Below, in pieces: positions 30,808 through 43,200 of a DNA stretch of 64,000 bases (position 1 is the stretch's first letter; every line of letters starts with the position of its first letter). The stretch is from Crambe crambe (Eukaryota > Porifera > Demospongiae > Poecilosclerida > Crambeidae). Both the position numbers and the translations under genes were made by a program. The notes under the pieces were generated by a model. It was not told the origin of the DNA, made no database searches, and saw only the letters and a program-made list of their open reading frames with translations. The stretch spans positions 5,861,501 through 5,925,500 of the forward strand of contig OZ004583.1 in assembly GCA_963924555.1 (NCBI GenBank). Reading direction: 5' to 3'.

Positions 30808-32992
30808 CTTTTTGTTGGAACCAGACTAGATTGTCTTCAGATAAAATACAGATCTCGTGCTTTTTACTGTAGTACATGAAGTAGTCTGCTTGCACCCAGC
30901 CTCGATATTTGACACGATGATTCGATGAACACAGTTCACACTTGCAACAAAAGTAATGTTGGACCTTGCCACTGTCGTAGTGAAGATCTTTTACTGAAGA
31001 ATGGATGCTCTTCTTGATAACTTTACGAACATCGTTACATAAATAACTGATGTGAGCATGTCTTGATTTGTGTCCAGATGGATGTAGAATTACTTGCAAG
31101 TGGGATGCAAAGAATTTAAGAGTCACTCGATCTTCATAGCAACCGACACGGAACGATACTTGGTCCCTGAATATGAAATCTGGAAGAAGTTCCCATTTGA
31201 GCCAGCTTTTGAGAGTAGTAGTGAGCAAGGTGTTGATTAAAACACCGAATATTCCCTTAGGACTGTGATTACATTCGAACTCAATGTAGAGTGTGGGGAT
31301 ACTGGATACTTTGTCAGGAGTTTGTGACATCTGGACATGATTAAGGACACATGGGATGAAATACCGGTCTTCTTTATTTCTTGATGCGGTGATTTGGGAT
31401 ATGATGCGGAGATGTACCAGTAATTGCAAGAATGAATTTGGATCGATGCCATCTTCTGTTGTTACCACTTTCTTGAAAACTGAAGCTGAAATGATGCCCC
31501 TATGCTTAAAATCTGAAAGCTCTTGTCGATAAAGTCGCTTAGAGGAAAATGTCTCAACAATGAGGTCTGTAACTTTATTGAAAAGCACTTGAGGTTCTCG
31601 TACGACGATGTTATGCAAGCCTTTTACGGGAAAATACTTGATCCTTCCAATTCGGGTGTGAAGAAATCGCAATAGGTGCTTCAATTGGTCTTTACTGATG
31701 CCATATTGAGCAGCTAGAGACACACATTCATCAAAAGAAACAATGCTCTTCTTCATATTTTCTAAATCAAGGCTGAACTGCAAGTAGCTGATTGGATAGT
31801 CAATGCCAAATTCATCTCGACCAATTACTATTTCACTGACTCGTGATCGGATGCATTCAAAGTCCTCTTCACTCTTGCTGTAATTACCAACAGTGAACAT
31901 CAACCTGTTGGATTGCTGATCTGCATACTGAACCAAGTGCTGGTATCCATGCTTACAAACTAAATCGTTCAACTGTCGGTCAATCTCACTGATTTTCTCT
32001 TCAGCATTGGAACCAAACAGATCCTTGTGTGTGCATACGATGAAAACTAGAGGCTGATGGGTCTTGATTTCGCCTTGGCCAGTTATATCCATGGCATCGA
32101 CACTAGCAAGGCACTGCAGTAGAGCATCCTCTGTGCTGATGGAAGATACATACGAATTGATAATTGTTCTGTCTTTTTTTCGATACGATATTTTGAATTT
32201 GCTGCGGAGATCTTGATCGATGCGAAATAGGAAGAAAAATATGGATGGTCCAGATATCAGGAGAGGCACCATCTCTTGGAACTCCACTTGACTACCAGTA
32301 TCAGTCAAATAAATTGAATAGGAGTTCTTTAGATACCTTTGAACTCTGCTGTAGCCATATTTTCTTATTACAGATGAAATGTTCTGGATTGATGGTGGAG
32401 GTGGTGGTTGCAAAAGTTATCTCCTTGAGAGATCTACTCCATCACTTGTTAACATTTCTGAAGTTGCAAAGCCACTGGTTTGACATGGATTTGCAGACTG
32501 TGATACAAGTGGAGATGCTATTGGTTGAGGTGGAGCAATCGTAGTGGTGCTAGTCTGCACTGGTGATGCACTCTCACTAGCAGTGGATGGTGCAGGAGGA
32601 GGCACTGCTTTGGGTGTCATTGTTTTGGGTGTGATTGTTATGCTTTCCTTGTTCATTTGCCTCACAACAGACACCTCAAACTCGGCTTCAGACCACTCTC
32701 CAGCCTGCAGTAGAACTGTAACTGATGCATGTTTGGCAGAAGAATCTTCTATTCCAACATCCACTATAACGACAGGTTCACAGACACCAGTGGAGGGAGA
32801 GAAGTCCTTTAGTTCTTTGCGAAAAAGGCGAGTGATTAACGAACTCTTTCCAGAACCAGGAGAGCCTAGAAAGACAGAATGTACTAATTTTCGTTTTATC
32901 GCTCCAGATTTGTTGATGGCTTCTTGAATCACTTTGAGAAATTCTTTTTCATCTACTTCATCCTGACCAGAATCGTGGTCTCCGAAGGTGTA
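30808..32992 (-). pseudogene. Unit B Roc-COR exon, disrupted
   Basis: Very close to the unit C exon over its full length, but disabled. At 32417-32419 a CAA codon reads TAA (single change at 32419). The G3 motif is DTGSQ instead of DTGGQ (change at 32293). G4 is preceded by Cys (VCTHKD), and one tail Cys is Tyr (MYYSKKH). At the 5' end the similarity to C stops at the exon edge (around 32992) without an acceptor: 'accttcg' replaces 'cttgtag'. After the stop the frame stays open to the donor at 30807, so the decay is recent or the rest is under gene conversion. Confidence 0.8.
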
Positions 32993-33426
32993 GTGGATGT
33001 TCAGTAGCTAGGCAGGAATCCAGAGTCTGTATTCAATGTGTATAACTACTTACTCCACATGCTTCATACTAGAAAAAGGTGAACAAGCTACTCATTAACA
33101 GGTTTCCTCGGCCCATTTCTTGTTTCGTTTATATCAACAGGAATTAACTAGCTACATTCAGCAAGACTAGATCTTTGAGGGCGTGTCTCAACTAGCTATG
33201 GGCATGCATGCGCCAATGGCAGGAGTTTAAAATATTTTTTCTATTTCAGTGATAACTACTACTCTAATAATAAAGTCTATAGTTAATTTAAATTAGTTGC
33301 AGGTGGTTGATCAGCTCTGGGGAGGTCACACATCATGCTGTAACGAGAAAGGAATTATAATTATAGGACTATCATGACATCTGGGAAGCTTCCATAGGTA
33401 GCTATGCTCATTGGAGCATGGTTTGG
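32993..33426 (-). other. Rearranged junction with a terminal-exon remnant
   Basis: At 33272-33337, after a good acceptor (tcgttacag), CATGATGTGTGACC... GATCAACCACCTGCAACTAA resembles the unit B terminal exon but stops after HDV. It sits between the death exons and the Roc-COR exon, where no terminal exon is expected. Confidence 0.5.
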
Positions 33427-33720
33427 TCAACAATTAAAGTGTTGTATGTATATAGTCTCACCTTTCACATACTTGGTGGTCACATCCTCAGCAAGTGCAT
33501 GGTAACCTGCATCACTGAGTGCCCTGGCAAATCCATCCCAATCAAGAGCAGGGTTAAGGTGCACCATGATCTCAGCCAGGGTCTGCTTAGGTGCAGTATT
33601 CTCACTCGACTTGATTCTGTCTATTAGTGATTCAGGAAGAGAGAGAAATAGTGTAACTTGATCCCAATCTTCCACTTCCTCTAACACCTTGCTTATTCTC
33701 TCAATGCTGAAGTTAGAATC
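33427..33720 (-). pseudogene. Unit B death-fold exon, gamma type (copy of exon 10)
   Basis: DSNFSIERISKVLEEVEDWD and IDRIKSSENTAPKQTLAEIM, open and with matching splice signals. The exon itself is intact but lies in a broken unit. Confidence 0.6.
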
Positions 33721-33897
33721 TGTCAATGATGAATATGAAGATTACTCTCATCCTCTCATCTATTCGTACATACAGGTTTAGTTTTAGTAAAGTGAGCACT
33801 GTATTAATAGTGGGGGAATATTATAGTATTTTGCACATAGCTACATGAGCTGCACTGCTATGCATGCCTATTGTAATGGATCACTAACGATTAACTG

Positions 33898-34165
33898 ACT
33901 CACCTTTAGTACAATAATCACAAGCTTTAATGGTTGCCTCAACCTCTTGGGCTCCGAGTGCTTCTGTAGCAATATCCTTCCAAGTAGGTTGCTCCGGATG
34001 GCTACTGATGTAACACATGGCAGCTGCTTTTGCTTGCTGCTCCTTGCTGGGTATACAGGACTCAATACACTCCATTAGATTGAGAAATGGTTCAGTGTAA
34101 TTAATGACGACTCCTCTGCACTGGTCAGTACTGTTGTCAGGTTCTCAACTGTCATTGTGGGTCTA
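33898..34165 (-). pseudogene. Unit B death-fold exon, beta type (copy of exon 9), frameshifted
   Basis: The start has ACCCACAATG where units A and C have ACCCCACAATG, a one-base loss that brings TGA into frame. Part of the first helix region is also deleted. The C-terminal half (CIPSKEQQAKAAAMCYISSH) is recognisable. Confidence 0.65.
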
Positions 34166-34465
34166 CAAGGACACAATTCTAATAATGGTCTATGTGGTAA
34201 CTTGACTAATGCACGCAAAACACTTCATAACTTTCATAACTTTTAGTGAGTGACGAGAAGTAAAAAACTAGTTCACTATAGAATAGATAGTAATATTAAC
34301 TAGTTACTACAGTCTTTATAATAGGGGATGATGATTTGCTAAGACTGAACCAAATACACAAGCTCTGAGGAGGATGTAGTGCATATGTAGGTATCTATTA
34401 TATAGCACATGCATAGCTGGGAGAGGTCGAATAGTTATAGTATAAGGGGATTTCCCCTAAATTAT

Positions 34466-34624
34466 CTGTCACTGGCTCTGCAAATTTTCTGATGCTGTCA
34501 GCATACTTGCAATGCTCATCTGAATCTATGAGTTTTCTCCATGAAGTGATAGCTCTAGTGGTCAGGAATTCTTCCAAAGAGAAATGAGCACCCCAGTCAC
34601 CCCACATTCTCAAAAGAGAAATCT
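34466..34624 (-). pseudogene. Unit B death-fold exon, alpha type (copy of exon 8), frame broken
   Basis: SLEEFLTTRAITSWRKLIDS and ADSIRKFAEPVTDN match exon 8. From the acceptor at about 34625 the phase-1 frame meets TGA, so it cannot join in frame. Confidence 0.6.
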
Positions 34625-34728
34625 AGAATAATAATAATTGTAGTAACTAGCGAGTACCCGCAGAAACTCTGCGCACGCCTGCGCCCGCAAAAACTCTACA
34701 CACGAATGTGTGTCCATTCACTGGCATT

Positions 34729-35050
34729 GAGTGGCTTGCAATCTGGGATTGTAATCAGGAGACTATGAGATCAAGTCCTACCAGTGACATATGTGAAGGG
34801 TACAAGTTATCAAGTAAAGTTCTATTAATTTTGCAAGGGCATTATCATGTTAGATTCTACCAATTGTAATGTGCAAGATTTAAGCGAAATTTAATTGTGC
34901 GAATATTTTGATTTTAACTTGTACCCTTCACATTATGGTGTTTATTCTTCCTTTTCACATGCATTAATTTGTAGTGAGTCTGACCCACCCAACTGAAAAT
35001 AGGTACCTGGAGTCTAATCAAACTGGTTCAGTGGGACTTCAGGTGCCCAC
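34729..35050 (+). mobile_element. tRNA-derived SINE
   Basis: An A-box-like 'gtggcttgcaatctggga' at about 34731 and B-box-like 'agatcaagtcc' at 34768-34778 are spaced as in a tRNA, followed by a tail with 'aaaataggtacctgg', a word I know from sponge and other invertebrate SINEs. Non-autonomous, Pol III-type. Confidence 0.5.
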
Positions 35051-36440
<1,390 letters not shown>

Positions 36441-36869
36441 TTCTCCCCTTCTTCCTCACTCTGTGTCCACTACTCGAAATTGACTGCACTATAATCCTTT
36501 ACCTTTAACTCGACATGTTCAAAAATAGCATGTCATTTTCCAACTTGCTAGCTTTCAACCTACAACGTGGCAGATATTTTTATGCCCCACCCCATACACA
36601 TGATTCTTGGACCTTGACCTTGCAACTGACTATAATTATAGTGAGCATCCAGTTGCCTATAATAGAAATATCAATATTTGATTTTTTTTAAAGGTATTGC
36701 AAATCAGATATGCTATTGTTGTTTTTTTGGTTTAGTTTTTTGTTTTTGACTGAATTCTGATAAGATATGTCAGCCAGTGAGAAAGAGTATGAGGATAACT
36801 AGCAAGAGAGAGCAGAGAAATGAAATAGCATGCTTGACAGAAGATGAAAGAGCAAGAGAAGGAGAGAGC

Positions 36870-37075
36870 ATTGCCGTTGTAGTCGTGCGGTAGTGGGTTG
36901 GCCGGCGAGGTCCGAGGACTCGGGTTCGAGCCCCAAATCAATTAGGTTTTTTTTTCTTTTTCTTTCTCAATTATTAACTGTGATGCATACCTTGACTCGG
37001 GTTCGAGCCCCAAATCAATTAGGTTTTTTTTCTTTTTCTTTCTCAATTATTAACTGTGATGCATACCTTGACATA
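36870..37075 (+). mobile_element. tRNA-derived SINE with duplicated 3' part
   Basis: 'tagtcgtgcggtagtgg' (A-box-like) at 36880 and 'ggttcgagccc' (exact B box) at 36923-36933, followed by a T-rich tail. The segment from 'gactcgggttcgagcccc' on is repeated with a period of 77 bp (36917 and 36994), so the B box is present twice. Confidence 0.65.
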
Positions 37076-37381
37076 ATGTGATGTAGTGCGTATGTACGCA
37101 CTGACAAGCACATTATTATATAGATATAGATGGTAAGATCCTTTTCAAACTATACTATAGTACATCTGCTTAAGAAGTACACCTGCTGTAACCATGCAGG
37201 AGATATTCTATAGGGGGATACTAATAAAAGTCGCTAATGAGATTTTTAAAAAAAACTTTAAGTCTTAAAGACCAACTGAGAGTTATAGCTACTAGCTATG
37301 AAGATTATGGAGATGATGTCAATAGCACCAAAATTTCTTACACTATTGGCTTACACCTAGTACAATAAATCATCTCTCACC

Positions 37382-37620
37382 TTTAGGAAGGTACTTTGCT
37401 GCCTGTTCAGCTGCAATCTCCTCCCCACAGTCCCCCAGGTCACATAGGGGCACACATGGACTAGGTGATGAACGAGGGCTCCTTTCTGATCATGTGCAGA
37501 CTCAATCTGTGATATATAGCATGGTCAACGATCCCCATGTAGGTTGCAATAGTCTCCCAATCCTCCACCTCCTTCAATAATTCACTGAGCAATTCAGCAG
37601 TAAAATTAATGTTGGATCTG
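37382..37620 (-). pseudogene. Unit B death-fold exon, gamma type (copy of exon 7), deleted
   Basis: Relative to units A and C, 22 nt are missing after 'ctcctccccacag' (37420-37432), shifting the frame. The remainder is closely similar (LLSELLKEVEDWETIATYMG). Confidence 0.7.
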
Positions 37621-37682
37621 CTAGGAAGAAAATCAAGTGTTAACTTTAGATTCAACTACTCATTACTTTATATGTACCCTGA

Positions 37683-37957
37683 CCTTTTGAAAAGTTAGTC
37701 ATGGCTCTCTCAGCAGCCTTAAACTCTTCAACACCATAGAGCAATACTGCTAATGACTTCCAAGAGGGACAACCATGACTGGTTGTGTAAAGAGAGGCAG
37801 CAGCTCGTATCTTCTCCTCCCCACTTAGGGATGAATGTGGGAGTGAACACTTTGAGGACAGCGCCCAATAGTAAACTCGTGTTCATCCAGCACTGATAAG
37901 ACATCTCCCTCTATCTACTGCTGCTACATTCTCTACACTCAAGGTGGATTCTACAGG
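37683..37957 (-). pseudogene. Unit B death-fold exon, beta type (copy of exon 6), decayed
   Basis: The donor AAAAG|gtcagg is kept, but the middle is altered by several small indels; no single frame spans it. Confidence 0.6.
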
Positions 37958-38342
37958 AGTCATATGCCCCACCCAAGTGTCCCCTTGCATGTGACTATTG
38001 GCTTCGAAATGAATTGCTTGTGTACATCTTTCAACTTGAGACATGTTTTATAAAAGACTTGTTCAGTTTGTTTGTAATGATAAGATCAGCATACTGATCC
38101 ACTTAGCTACTGATCGCATTACTATTGTTGCTATCTGTTAGAGAGATAATGTGGCACAAGCTGCTAAGTTAGGCTGATTCAAAAGGATTTGTGTTAGAGA
38201 ACTTTGTCACATAATAATATGACATGGGGTAAGGTCTAGTCTCTCTATTATGATGCATCTAAGAAAGCAATGTCTCACAATAATACTGAGAGGTGGGTAG
38301 CCTATAATAATAATTATCAGCTAACAATTCATGTATGATGAT

Positions 38343-38500
38343 CATAACTTGTAGTGGCTCAGCAAACTTTCTGATGCTATCAGCAACACCCTTTGGTCCA
38401 TGTAGATTTCCACCTCATCAAGGGCCCAAATAAGTCTCCTCATGAAGGAGATGCTCCCTTTTGTGGGATGATGTTAGTTACAGTCAACTGTGAATACATG
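38343..38500 (-). pseudogene. Unit B death-fold exon, alpha type (copy of exon 5), donor lost
   Basis: The donor CAAG|gtatga of A and C reads CAAG|ttatga here, and about 100 nt of the 5' half are missing. No Pro-rich or 2A exon is found upstream, so unit B is truncated at its 5' end. Confidence 0.65.
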
Positions 38501-39711
38501 ATCACTGAGCCAGTCAGAACATATAACAGTTTACCACTACACACCACTGCACACCAAAATTATAGGGATAGTACATCACTGCACACTATATAGGGAAACT
38601 ATACTACATACTGTCAGCTCTTCAAATTATGCTATCATGAAATCAGACTATTGCATGACCTCAAAAGATACAAACTAGAAAAATAAATACTCTTACACTG
38701 AGGCAGTCTATATAGAGCTTTATTTTATAGATTCCTGTGAAAAATCTGAGCATGCGCAGGCTCTCTTTCTTCCCCTGGGGACCAGGTTACTGTGATATTA
38801 AAACTAGTTTACCTCTTCTTGTAGGTCATCCATCTGAGCCTTATTAAATCTCATGCCATACCACTTGACTTCCCCTGCCACCACTTACAACACATTATCA
38901 TTCCTACAGTACTGTACTGGCACCTCCACCTCCACCACAAGTCCAAAGATACTCTTACACCCTACCCTATAACTTATAATTATAATGAATAATCACAAAT
39001 GCTGCTCTACTTGGTTTGTCGGTTATGCTCGGAAAAAAAACAACTCATGCTGTTTCCATGGTGATATAACTGGTCAGTGCAGGTGAGACTATAGAGATTT
39101 CCTCCATTGAGAAAGCTTAAGAGAGAGGTTTCCACTTGCTTCCACTTCTTCACCATTAGCTGTGTAGCTACATACCTGGATGTATGCCTTCAGTTGTCAC
39201 CCGGCCACTATTTTTGCAGTGGATTTTAGTGAAGGATGGTTATTGATACTCAACCAATGAAATATGTAGTTGTACAAGAAAATGAATTCACTCACTTGGA
39301 AGTTATTGTAACCATCATGCATTATTTGCCTCATTCGCTTTTACAATTGTATACCAAACGCTGTCATATTAACTCTATAGTACATGCTCAAATGAAGTGT
39401 TTGGCCAACTGCTAAAACAGTGCAGTTACAGATTAAAATATGCACACATTAAAATAATTATAACTGAAAAAATTAAGTTGGTGGGTTATATTCTGAAGTT
39501 CAACTTTTACCAGGAGGTTCATGAATTCTGGGAGAGTCAACAATGATCAATCATGAAAACATTTGAAAGAATACTGTGGCCAAAGTATGTAGAAATAAAG
39601 AAGCTCCATAGCTATATTGAACAAATAAAATAACAAGAAACAGTAACAGCCACTAGTTACAGTAGGTGGAGGAGGTTCATGGATCCTGGGCAAGTCATCC
39701 TCGTCACACTA
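38501..39711. other. Spacer between units C and B
   Basis: No gene recognised. A possible unit C terminal exon (CDEDDLPRIHEPPPP, after 'cttcttatag' at 39713) begins at 39711 but does not match the phase of the preceding exon. Confidence 0.4.
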
Positions 39712-39977
39712 TAAGAAGAAGAAGAAGAAAAAAAGATCACTAAAGTCAAAATAGGTTAGCTATAACTAGTAGTTATACTAGTCTCGTCCCCATGCAGGCT
39801 CTAAAATTGTAGAGCCTGGGGACAAGGCTGGTTGTTATATACTTGAAAGAGGAGGTTAAGAAAATAAAAATGAATTAAGCAGTAGCTAGCTACCCTACTG
39901 TACTAAGATACAGCTGCTATCAATAGCTGCATGCACAGCTAGCTAGTGATGACAGTAGCTATGTTACTCATACGTAC

Positions 39978-40253
39978 TTTGATATTTATTGGCAATTTTT
40001 TCAAATAGTGCATGATCCAAGGGTTTCACAGCCTCTGCTAGTCTCCTCCAACTTGGCTTGCCATGCCTGTCATGGTCGTAGTTCAGTTTGAGCCACTCTA
40101 ACAGAGCATAGAAGAGACGCTTGATGACACCCTGATGATCACTCTCGATCCTCTCCAATACTGAATATCTGAGACCCAGCTTGGTAGCAAGAACCATCCA
40201 ACTAGAGGATAGACTTTCAACAGAGTCAAATACGTCACCATGATCATCAGTAC
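39978..40253 (-). CDS. Unit C Death domain exon
   Basis: 276 nt, phase 1 to phase 1. FDSVESLSSSWMVLATKLGL, LLEWLKLNYDHDRHGK, PSWRRLAEAVKPLDHALFEK. Classic Death-domain spacing. Confidence 0.8.
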
Positions 40254-43200
40254 CTACAAGGACAGATTAGCAATACTTAATATTAATCTTATCAATTATG
40301 TGTATCATTCTTGTTTGCTAGCTGTATTTCATTGAGTGCAAGGTTAACAGGAGGCTAACTCATGACAGGTCGTTTTGCTTCATGGCTCTCACGAATTATG
40401 AAAAAGTACATAATTTATTAGGCTTCATGGAATAATCACAAGCCACACTATATAGCTATTACAATAGTTATTTACCCAAAGTAGTATTCAGAGTGGATGG
40501 GATTGGTTCACTGCATTCTGAAAGGGTGAGAGTTCATTAAAACAAGCATACATGCATGTATAACTGTAGCTCCCTACACAAAGATCTTGGTGGGGGGGGG
40601 GGGGGGGGGATTTATAATTCTCCCTTCATTTTGAAGGGGTCGCAATCCTTTATATGATCCCAATTCCCTCTTGCTACAGCAAAAATTCGAGTGAGGTCGG
40701 TGTATAATACCTATGCATGGCTGGCTATTGTAAATATTACCTATTTCCCCACATATTTCTTCATTCTCTGCATGAGATAAATAAACAAGTAATAATAGTT
40801 TGAGTCTAAAATTTTCATGTTACAGCTTAGTTCTACTTGTACACTATTTTACATGTACAATTAATTTTCATGTAACTAATTAACCTTCATAAGATTCTCA
40901 ATCTAAAGGTAGCTAAATTTATAAAATATGTAACCAGTGCTGCAATATCAGATCTTGGTGAATGGAAATCATTTTTACTATGTCAGGTATATTCATAAAT
41001 AAGGCAGTTCCAAATAAATCACTTGTTTAACGGATTTTTTCTCCTTTCTTATAGGCAGGCAGGACGAAATAAACTTAAACATAAACTACCTCAGTATACT
41101 ATGCATCATGTTTATATGGTCATGTGTTCTAGTATACAAAGGAACAGGAGTATACTGGGATCTAGTATACAAAGATGAACAGCAGTATACTGAGGATAAC
41201 CAAGTTTAAATATATTTCAATTCTGTCAAAATAGGGCAGGGAAATCCGTTAAACAAGTAATTTATTTTGAACTGCCTAACTATGTACATACATAACTACT
41301 GCTCTACTCTATGCACACCTTTTTGTTGGAACCAGACCAGGTTGTCTTCTGATAGAATACAGATCTCGTGCTTTTTACTGCAGTACATGAAGTAGTCTGC
41401 TTGCACCCAGCCTCGATATTTGACACGATGATTTGACGAACACCATTTACACTTGCAACAAAAGTAATGTTGGGTCTTGGTACTGTCGTAATGAAGATCC
41501 TTTACTGAAGAATGGATGCTCTTCTCTATAACTTTACGAACATCGTTACATAGATAACTGATGTGAACATGTCTTGATTTGTGTCCAGGTGGATGTAGAA
41601 TTACTTGTAAATGGGATGCAAAGAATTTAAGAGTCACTCGATCTTCATAGCAACCGACACGGAATGATACTTGGTCCCTGAATATGAAATCTGGAAGAAG
41701 TTCCCATTTGAGCCAGCTTTTGAGAGTAGTAGTGAGCAAGGTGTTGATTAAAACACCGAATATCCCCTTAGGACTGTGATTACATTCGAACTCAATGTAG
41801 AGTGTGGGGATACTGGATACTTTGTCAGGAGTTTGTGACACCTGGACATGATTAAGGACACATGGGATGAAATATCGGTCTTCTTTATTTCTTGATGCAG
41901 TGATTTGGGATATGATGCGGAGATGTACCAGTAATTGCAAGAATGAATTTGGATCGATGCCATCTTCTGCTGTTATCACTTTCTTGAAAACTGAAGCTGA
42001 AATGATGCCCCTATGCTTAAAATCCGAAAGCTCTTGTCGATAAAGTCGCTTAGAGGAAAATGTCTCAACAATGAGGTCTGTAACTTTATTGAAAAGCACT
42101 TGAGGTTCTCGTACGACGATGTTATGCAAGCCTTTTACGGGAAAATACTTGATCCTTCCAATTCGGGTGTGAAGAAATCGCAATAGGTGCTTCACTTGGT
42201 CTTTACTGATGCCATACTGAGCAGCTAGAGACACACATTCATCAAAAGAAGCAATGCTCTTCTTCATATTTTCTAAATCAAGGCTGAACTGCAAGTAGCT
42301 GATTGGATAGTCAATGCCAAATTCATCTCGACCAATTACTATTTCACTGACTCGTGATCGGATGCATTCAAAGTCCTCTTCACTCTTGCTGTAATTATCA
42401 ACAGTGAACATCAACCTGTTGGATTGCTGATCTGCATACTGAACTAAGTGCTGATATCCATGCTTACAAACTAGATCATTCAACTGTTGGTCTATCTCAC
42501 TGATTTTCTCTTCAGCATTGGAACCAAGCAGATCCTTGTGTGTGCCTACGATGAAAACTAGAGGCTGATGGGTCTTGACTTCGCTTTGGCCAGTTACGTC
42601 CATGGCATCGACACTAGCAAGGCACTGCAGCAGAGCATCCTCTGTGCTGATGGAAGATACATATGAATTGATAACTGTTCTGTCTTTTTTTCGATACGAT
42701 ATTTTGAATTTGCTGCGGAGATCTTGATCGATGCGAAATAGGAAGAAAAATATGGATGGTCCAGATATCAGGAGAGGCACCATCTCTTGGAACTCCACTT
42801 GACCACCAGTATCAGTCAAATAAATTGAATAGGAGTTCTTTAGATACCTTTGAACTCTGCTGTAGCCATATTTTCTTATTACAGACGAAATGTTCTGGAT
42901 TGATGGTGGAGGTGGTGGTTGCAAAAGTTGTCTCCTTGAGAGATCTACTCCATCACTTGTTAACATTTCTGAAGTGGCAGAGCCACTGGTTTGACATGGA
43001 TTTGCAGACTGTGATACAAGTGGAGATGGTATTGGTTGAGGTGGAGCAATCGTAGTGGTGCTAGTCTGCACTGGTGATGCACTCTCACTAGCAGTGGATG
43101 GTGCAGGAGGAGGCACTGCTTTGGGTGTCATTGTTTTGGGTGTGATTGTTATGCTTTCCTTGTTCATTTGCCTCACAACAGACACCTCAAACTCGGCTTC

